Shown here piece by piece: positions 59,145 through 64,000 of a DNA stretch of 64,000 nt. Made by a program: the position numbers and the translations under genes. The stretch lies in NCBI GenBank assembly GCA_009667805.1, contig CM019064.1:77064400-77128399 (forward strand), written 5' to 3'. The stretch's first letter is position 1; each line of letters opens with the position of its first letter. The notes beneath the pieces were generated by a model. That model had not been told where the DNA came from. It worked only from the letters and a program-made list of their open reading frames with translations, and did no database searches. This stretch comes from Leptobrachium leishanense. Its lineage: Eukaryota; Chordata; Amphibia; Anura; Megophryidae.

Positions 59145-59225
59145 CACAGGACATACTTGAAAACGAGAGAAATCTCAATGTATCCTTCCTGGTAAAATCC
59201 TTTATAAATAAATAAATAAATAAAT
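59145..59225 (+). mobile_element. Solitary LINE/SINE 3' tail in intron 20
   Basis: ACAGGACATACTTGAAAACG..AATGTATCCTTCC and an (AATA)n end. It matches the tail of the LINE at 37779-38516. Confidence 0.85.
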
Positions 59226-60006
59226 TCAGCCGTATGGCCAAAATCTGGACTTTTTTCAGCCAATTTTCAGCAACTATTCAGCTCGGGAGATTCAAATGCA
59301 GGTTTACCAACATTTTGATTCCTGATAAAAATTCGGATGGAATATCACCTCTCACGGCTTTACTTTCTAATGGCAATATCGGCTTTATCAATTCAAATTT
59401 ATTGGTATTCTGAAAAAAATTTCAAGTGCTAGAAGGTGTTGATAAATGGATTTTCAGGCAAGGAAATAGAGGGAATTAGACTGAAATCTTATTTTAAACA
59501 TTGAATTTTTCAAACAGAGATGTTTAAAGGCACCACTCTGTAGGATGCTGGCCAAAAATAAGGTTTTTCAGCAGGCTTTTTTTTTTTTACGGCCCGGCGA
59601 CATTTTTTTGAATATTAGCTCCAGCTGAGGTTTTTCAAATGAATCAGCTGATATTTCTAAATATAAAAATAAAACATTGAAATTGCTCACCAAATTATTT
59701 TGCCTGAATTTCCCTTTACTGCAACAATCGTTCTGGTTTTATTCCCTCGAATAATAATATTATTATTATTAATAATCATGAATAGATTAATTAGAAGTTA
59801 ATATTTTAACTACAGGAAGGAGATGTATCTAAGCATAGCACCTGTGCCACGATCATCCGTTACGTGAATATGTTGCGTGTTCTGATACATTTTCTCAATT
59901 ATGAAAATCCCCTACAAGCCTTTACTAGCAGAAAGGAAGTTAAGACGGTAACAGAAATGGTTTGGGATGTATTTCTGAAGAGTTCTTCTTCCTTTTTATT
60001 TTTTAG
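59226..60006 (+). other. nos2: nos2 intron 20, end part
   Basis: AT-rich. It has GAATCAGCTGATATTT-like words that also occur near 2965 and 61300, but no borders I can set. Confidence 0.35.
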
Positions 60007-60170
60007 GAAACATTTGGACAATCAGTGAGAAAATCCCTTCTTGTTCTCTGTTCCAAGCACTGACATACTTCCTTGATATAACTACTCCACCAACACAGCT
60101 GCTTCTAAAAAAGTTGTCTTTGCTGGCCACCGACACGGAGGATAAAAAGAGACTCGAAGATTTATGCACT
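60007..60170 (+). CDS. nos2: nos2 exon 21, residues 803-857
   Basis: [15 protein letters not shown], then [20 protein letters not shown], the connecting part of the FAD domain. The donor is TGCACT/GTACGG, weaker than the others. Confidence 0.96.
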
Positions 60171-60416
60171 GTACGGCTTGTATTAAGTGTTTATTTAAGT
60201 GTTAACAAATATTTTTTCTTGACAGGGATCATGTTAATCCTAGCTTCAGGCGCAGCTTAAATGATATGCATTTATGCTTTCCACTTGACATGTAATTGAT
60301 ACTCCAGATCTTGTTTCCTACAGCAGACGTCCTTTAGGCCACATTGTCAGTTTGGATACTTTAGCACAACTGCAGTATACACAATGTTAAGCCCAAAAAT
60401 GTCACACAGACATTAT

Positions 60417-60599
60417 CAGGTCTGTTCGCTAAAGGTGAAACTCAGGAGAATTGGCAGGAGAAGTGAAAATTCTAGGTCAAAATAGTGAAACCAGAACAAT
60501 TTTGCCATTTATCTCACTTTGGAAATCGGCTATTTGGTCTGGTCTAAAGTGTTCTCTGCTGCCAGTTCTCCTGAGTTTCCCCTTTAGTGAATAAACCTG
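60417..60599. mobile_element. Foldback MITE family A, copy 4
   Basis: CAGGTCTGTTCGCTAAAGGTG .. CCTTTAGTGAATAAACCTG, inner arms as in the other copies. Confidence 0.85.
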
Positions 60600-60611
60600 T
60601 ATGTGTACCAG

Positions 60612-61120
60612 CAGTATTAATTTTGACAGCAAATTTTTTTTAGTCTTAGTCTTTTGACTAAAATCGCATTTAATTTGTCAAATTTTAGTAATCTGAATTG
60701 TTTTAATTTTAGTCGGCTAAAATCTAATGGATTTAGTTAAAGTGTAATTAATGCGTTATTTCAGCATTTCTCATTCTATACTCCTGGAGTAAACATCTAT
60801 TAACCTGTTATTATATATGGTATTAAGGTCAGAACATGCAATACAGGCGCAGATATACCTGATATGTTATAAATAACATTTATCTTAAAATCCAGTTTCC
60901 GTTTCGACAGCAAATTGATTTAGTTTTAGTCGTAGTCTTTTGACTAAAATGTCATTTAATTTTAGTCACATTTTAGTCATCTGAATTATTTTAATTTTAG
61001 TCACATTTTAGTCATCTGAAATATTTAAATTTTAGTCATATTTTAGTCAAAAACATTTTATAGTAGATAAATAGTCGACTAAAACTAGACTAAAATTTTT
61101 AGTTGACGAAATTAACACTG
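60612..61120. mobile_element. hAT-like element with internal TTTTAGTCA repeats
   Basis: CAGTATTAATTTTGACAGCAA .. GACGAAATTAACACTG; flanks GTGTACCAG and GTGTCCAG nearly match. Inside are several tandem-like copies of TTTTAGTCACATTTTAGTCAT. Confidence 0.7.
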
Positions 61121-62050
61121 GTGTCCAGGGGAGAGCAATGTATGTATATTTTGTAAATTTTTTCCTCCTTGAAAAAGTAGATGTTTTTAAAAAGATACTC
61201 CAGGAATTTTTTTAAAAAATTTCGAGCAGAAATCCGTATACTATTATTAAGAGAAAATGGCTCAATTTAATTGAGCCTTATGCTCTGATATTTACTAAAT
61301 ACATGGCTGAAATTAGGCCATTTTTTCAGTTTGGTGTATTTAATCAAGGGTTTACCAGGATATTGATTTATGTTAAAATATTGACTCGATCATCGGCATT
61401 CAATTACACTCAATAATATAAATTTTTGCTTTAACAATTCAATTAATTTTTTCCACTCACTTTCCATATGCCCATATTGGAAAATATATCAAGTGCTGAA
61501 AGGGGTCGATAAATGATCTTCAGGCAGGGAAACACATATAGTCATAACTGAAACCCTCATTTAAATTGGATTTTCACATATTCTTTCTCAGAAGCCATGA
61601 TCAGTTTGACGTTGACTATGACAGGTTCAATTTATGCTAATTATGACATCATATCATTGCAAATATCACATAATTAATGCATCATTGACTTAAATTAAGT
61701 GAATGTAACATACGAAGACAATATACCAAAAGACTAACAACATACACACAATGTATTGCATCCCATTATCATGCTGCAGATTTCAAAGAAAATATGCCTT
61801 TTCTGGCTTTTATTTAAAAAAAAAAAAATTGTCAAAACTCGCTGAAGTTTTTAAGAAAACACCTCAGAAAAAATTAAATCAAGCCCAGAGTCGTTTTGTT
61901 TCGGGGAAAAGGTTTAAAACCCTTAAGTACTGTTAAATAACAGGAAATAAATTAAATACTTTTTAGAAACTGTAACTGCAGAAACAAGATCCTTGCTTTA
62001 TAACTACTTAAGTAAAGTGCAGTTGTTATGGTACCCACAATGTCCCATCA
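61121..62050 (+). other. nos2: nos2 intron 21, middle part
   Basis: AT-rich. An open frame of 61 codons at 61751-61936 has no known motif. Confidence 0.35.
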
Positions 62051-62053
62051 AGC

Positions 62054-62187
62054 CAGGATTGCTGAACCTTGGTCCTCCAAATGTTTTGGAACTACATCTC
62101 CCATGAGGTTTAGCTACAATTGAGGTTGACAAAGGCTCGTGGGCAATGTAGCTCCAAAACACCTGGAGGGTCAAGGTAGGGCACCCT
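62054..62187. mobile_element. hAT-like MITE, CTACATCTCCCAT family
   Basis: CAGGATTGCTGAACCTTGGTC .. TCAAGGTAGGGCACCCT; the interior AACTACATCTCCCATGAGG matches the element at 55112. Ends are diverged. Confidence 0.55.
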
Positions 62188-62320
62188 ACATTAAGCATTT
62201 TATCCATATTTTACTCATATTTTCAGTTGATCATGCTTGCCCATCTACAGTATATATACTTGATGTGTATTCTGCTTCTTTTTTTCTTACATTTATGTAT
62301 GTATTTTTTAACTCCCTTAG

Positions 62321-62531
62321 AGCACAGATAAATACAACGTATGGAAGTCCAACTATTGGCCAACGTTCCTTGAGGTACTGGAAATGTTCCCATCCCTTGA
62401 CATTCAACCTACATTTCTGATGACACAACTCCCCGCTCTTAAACCACGGTACTACTCCGTCAGCTCCTCAGCAGAAGTGACACCCGGGGAGATCCACCTC
62501 ACTGTCGGTGTTGTAAACTACAAGACACAAG
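62321..62531 (+). CDS. nos2: nos2 exon 22, residues 858-928, FAD motif
   Basis: [30 protein letters not shown] and [16 protein letters not shown] (900-903) is the RxYS motif that binds the FAD pyrophosphate. Confidence 0.98.
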
Positions 62532-62721
62532 GTGTGCAGTTTATTTTTATATAAGATAACTACTTCTAGACTAAACTAGTCGCCAACTGCTTCATAAAGG
62601 GCATTTTCGATGAGTGCCCCACCAGTTCCCTCTCTCTCTCTGTCAGGAGATAGTTTTTGATTAAGAGTGTGGATTTTATTTTTTGCATTCCCCTTCTTTA
62701 AGCAACAATTTCTCTCCTTAG

Positions 62722-62809
62722 ATGGCTCAGGACCAATGCATGAAGGCGTGTGCAGCACTTGGCTGAATAACATAAACATCAACGATACAGTGCCATGCTT
62801 TGTACGAAG
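62722..62809 (+). CDS. nos2: nos2 exon 23, residues 928-957
   Basis: [15 protein letters not shown]..; GVCSTWL is the second FAD-binding segment. DTVPCFVRS leads into the NADPH domain. Confidence 0.97.
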
Positions 62810-63205
62810 GTAAATACATCTCCCTTGGGTGTTCGTAATGGGTTGGTCACAGTGCTTAAAATAACAAAACTCTGAACTGGCTTCCACTTTGCAGAGTTTA
62901 TATTATTATTACTATTTATTTCTTTGTAATGTTTAGGAACATATCAATCATCTTGAATGCCATTAAAGGTAGTGTATGGGAAAGTATCCCTTGCACGTCT
63001 ATTATGATACATTTTATAGATTTGTGTGTTTTATTATGCGTTCGCAAAACAGAGAATTTTAGGAATTGTAGGCCACAACCTGGTTTGAGTCAATGTATTT
63101 AAGGATGATATTTAGTGGTATTATAGTATTGGTATGTTTGCACATAAGCAGCCTTTTATTTTTGACTGATATTTTTAAAATGTGATGTGCTTTTATGTTT
63201 TTTAG

Positions 63206-63327
63206 TTCAAACACATTCCACCTGCCAGAGAACCCTTCAAGTCCATGTATACTGATTGGAACAGGGACAGGAATTGCACCATTTAGAGGATTTTGGCAAC
63301 AGCGACTCTATGATCTAGAAAAGAAAG
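63206..63327 (+). CDS. nos2: nos2 exon 24, residues 957-998, NADPH motif
   Basis: [20 protein letters not shown] then [27 protein letters not shown] is the NADPH pyrophosphate-binding loop (GxGxGIAPFR). The exon ends in phase 1 with AAAG/GTATGA. Confidence 0.98.
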
Positions 63328-63365
63328 GTATGAGTACATGCCCGATTTATATTTCAGGCAGGACC

Positions 63366-63680
63366 CAGTGGTTTTATGGAAACTCACTTTCCATTACCCT
63401 CACAATAAAAATATACAGATGAGTCTCTACTGTACGTTTTCACTTCGGTAAGCCCTATTTGACATATAGACAGCTCCCTCTGGTGGACAAAAAGTGATAT
63501 TACATGTACATGATGCACCTCATTTCCTTGAAGGAAAAAAAAATAGAACCCAAAACCTTTCATATAATTTCACACATCGCCTGTCATGTCCAATGCGGTG
63601 AAACTTTAGGGGCACATTCTGGAGCACAAATGAAATTCCTTTGCATTGCACTGGAGTAAGACTACATATTGGGTCCCCTG
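63366..63680. repeat. CTGGCCAAAA-family repeat in intron 24
   Basis: GTGGTTTTATGGAAACTCAC, CTCCCTCTGGTGGACAAAAAG, CCTTTGCATTGCACTGGAG; one of the longest copies in the window. Confidence 0.75.
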
Positions 63681-63985
63681 CCTGCCAGGTTTACCTTTAA
63701 CCGGTGACCTGTGCCTCCCTGAAATCCTCCCCTTCACTGTAGACCCTACACTCTCAGAGGACCAATTTCGTTGCTGGTAATATCCAGTCCTATCAACTAT
63801 AATGTACATAGATACAGTACATCAGTTTGTACTGTGTATGCTCTGCTAACATGCACTCAACAGCTAGTACAACTGGATATGATAGATGCAGGCAGAGGAT
63901 ATTCAGGTCACCGAGGAACATAACAATAAACAAAAACAAAATGTATAGCAGACTTACCCAAGACTTAGAATTCATTATCAAACGG

Positions 63986-64000
63986 TTTGTTAATTGCAGG
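63986..64000 (+). other. nos2: Possible acceptor of nos2 exon 25 at the window edge
   Basis: TTTGTTAATTGCAG/G at 63999/64000. Exon 24 ends with one base (G) of a codon; a G as next base gives GGN, glycine, the residue mammals have here (KG). A 672-bp intron would fit its neighbours. Only one base of the exon is visible. Confidence 0.5.

Larger units (their letters stand above)
24238..64000 (+). other. nos2: nos2 gene, inducible nitric oxide synthase, 3'-incomplete
   Basis: The enzyme oxidises L-arginine to citrulline and nitric oxide with NADPH and O2, as a cytosolic homodimer with bound calmodulin, for defence and inflammation. The 23 coding exons (32420-63327) give 997 codons plus one base, all with GT-AG borders and compatible phases. 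Domains: SPSB degron DINNN 24-28; zinc CxxxxC 104-109; heme ligand Cys194; substrate Trp366 and Glu371; pterin Trp455, Trp457, Phe470; calmodulin helix about 501-530; FMN loop TETGKS 539-544; FAD RYYS 900-903; [15 protein letters not shown] 975-984. The 40-50-residue FMN insert of NOS1/NOS3 is absent at GNGE/KFKK (597/598), which marks the inducible type. About the last 150 residues lie beyond the window. No disabling change is seen. Confidence 0.97.

Noticed and set aside
32420..63327. nos2 copy as a pseudogene
   Set aside because: All 23 coding exons keep frame, GT-AG borders and catalytic residues.

Overview
The window is vertebrate nuclear DNA. It carries most of an inducible nitric oxide synthase gene (nos2) on the + strand: a proximal promoter at about 24.07-24.24 kb, a likely non-coding exon 1, the ATG-bearing exon 2 at 32301-32532, and 22 further coding exons ending at 63327. 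The 23 coding exons give an open frame of 997 complete codons, with GT-AG borders and matching phases at every junction. The gene runs off the right edge. What is missing is the end of the NADPH-binding module and the C-terminal tail; the very last base may be the first base of the next exon.

The protein has the NOS plan in order: N-terminal SPSB-type degron, zinc-binding CxxxxC, heme/arginine/pterin oxygenase domain, calmodulin-binding helix, FMN domain without the autoinhibitory insert, then FAD and NADPH domains. Missing the insert and carrying a CPWK-type N-terminus, it is NOS2 rather than NOS1 or NOS3. The key residues fall at the same numbers as I recall for mouse iNOS (Cys104/109, Cys194, Trp366, Glu371, Trp457). 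The repeats (Tc1-like with IR/DR ends, many hAT and TTAA-flanked MITEs, LINEs and a tRNA-derived SINE) point to an amphibian, probably a frog. That is inference.

Layout. 1-24 kb: I see no host gene. This flank is a pile of nested transposons, minisatellites and foldback elements: a CpG-rich MITE pair (1-306 and 4423-4849), an inverted-repeat element with a datable nested insertion (0.8-2.9 kb), minisatellites (5.4-6.8 kb), a hAT inside another element (6.9-8.6 kb), a near-intact Tc1-like transposon with one nonsense codon (10757-12392), a palindrome with arms of about 0.43 kb (15454-16367), a LINE-derived 38-39-bp minisatellite (17.4-18.2 kb), hammerhead-ribozyme-like motifs (17.3-18.9 and 23.1-23.3 kb) and a tandem array (22.2-22.9 kb). 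24-32.3 kb: promoter, exon 1 and a comparatively repeat-poor first intron of about 8 kb. 32.3-64 kb: nos2 exons 2-24, with introns holding at least six families of short elements, some within 30-55 bp of splice sites.

The most unusual sequence is a compact hammerhead-like fold on the minus strand at 18812-18852. It has a matching 4-bp stem I, a 5-bp stem II and a loopless stem III; a second, more decayed motif lies about 80 nt away on the same strand. This resembles the very small hammerheads associated with Penelope-like retroelements.
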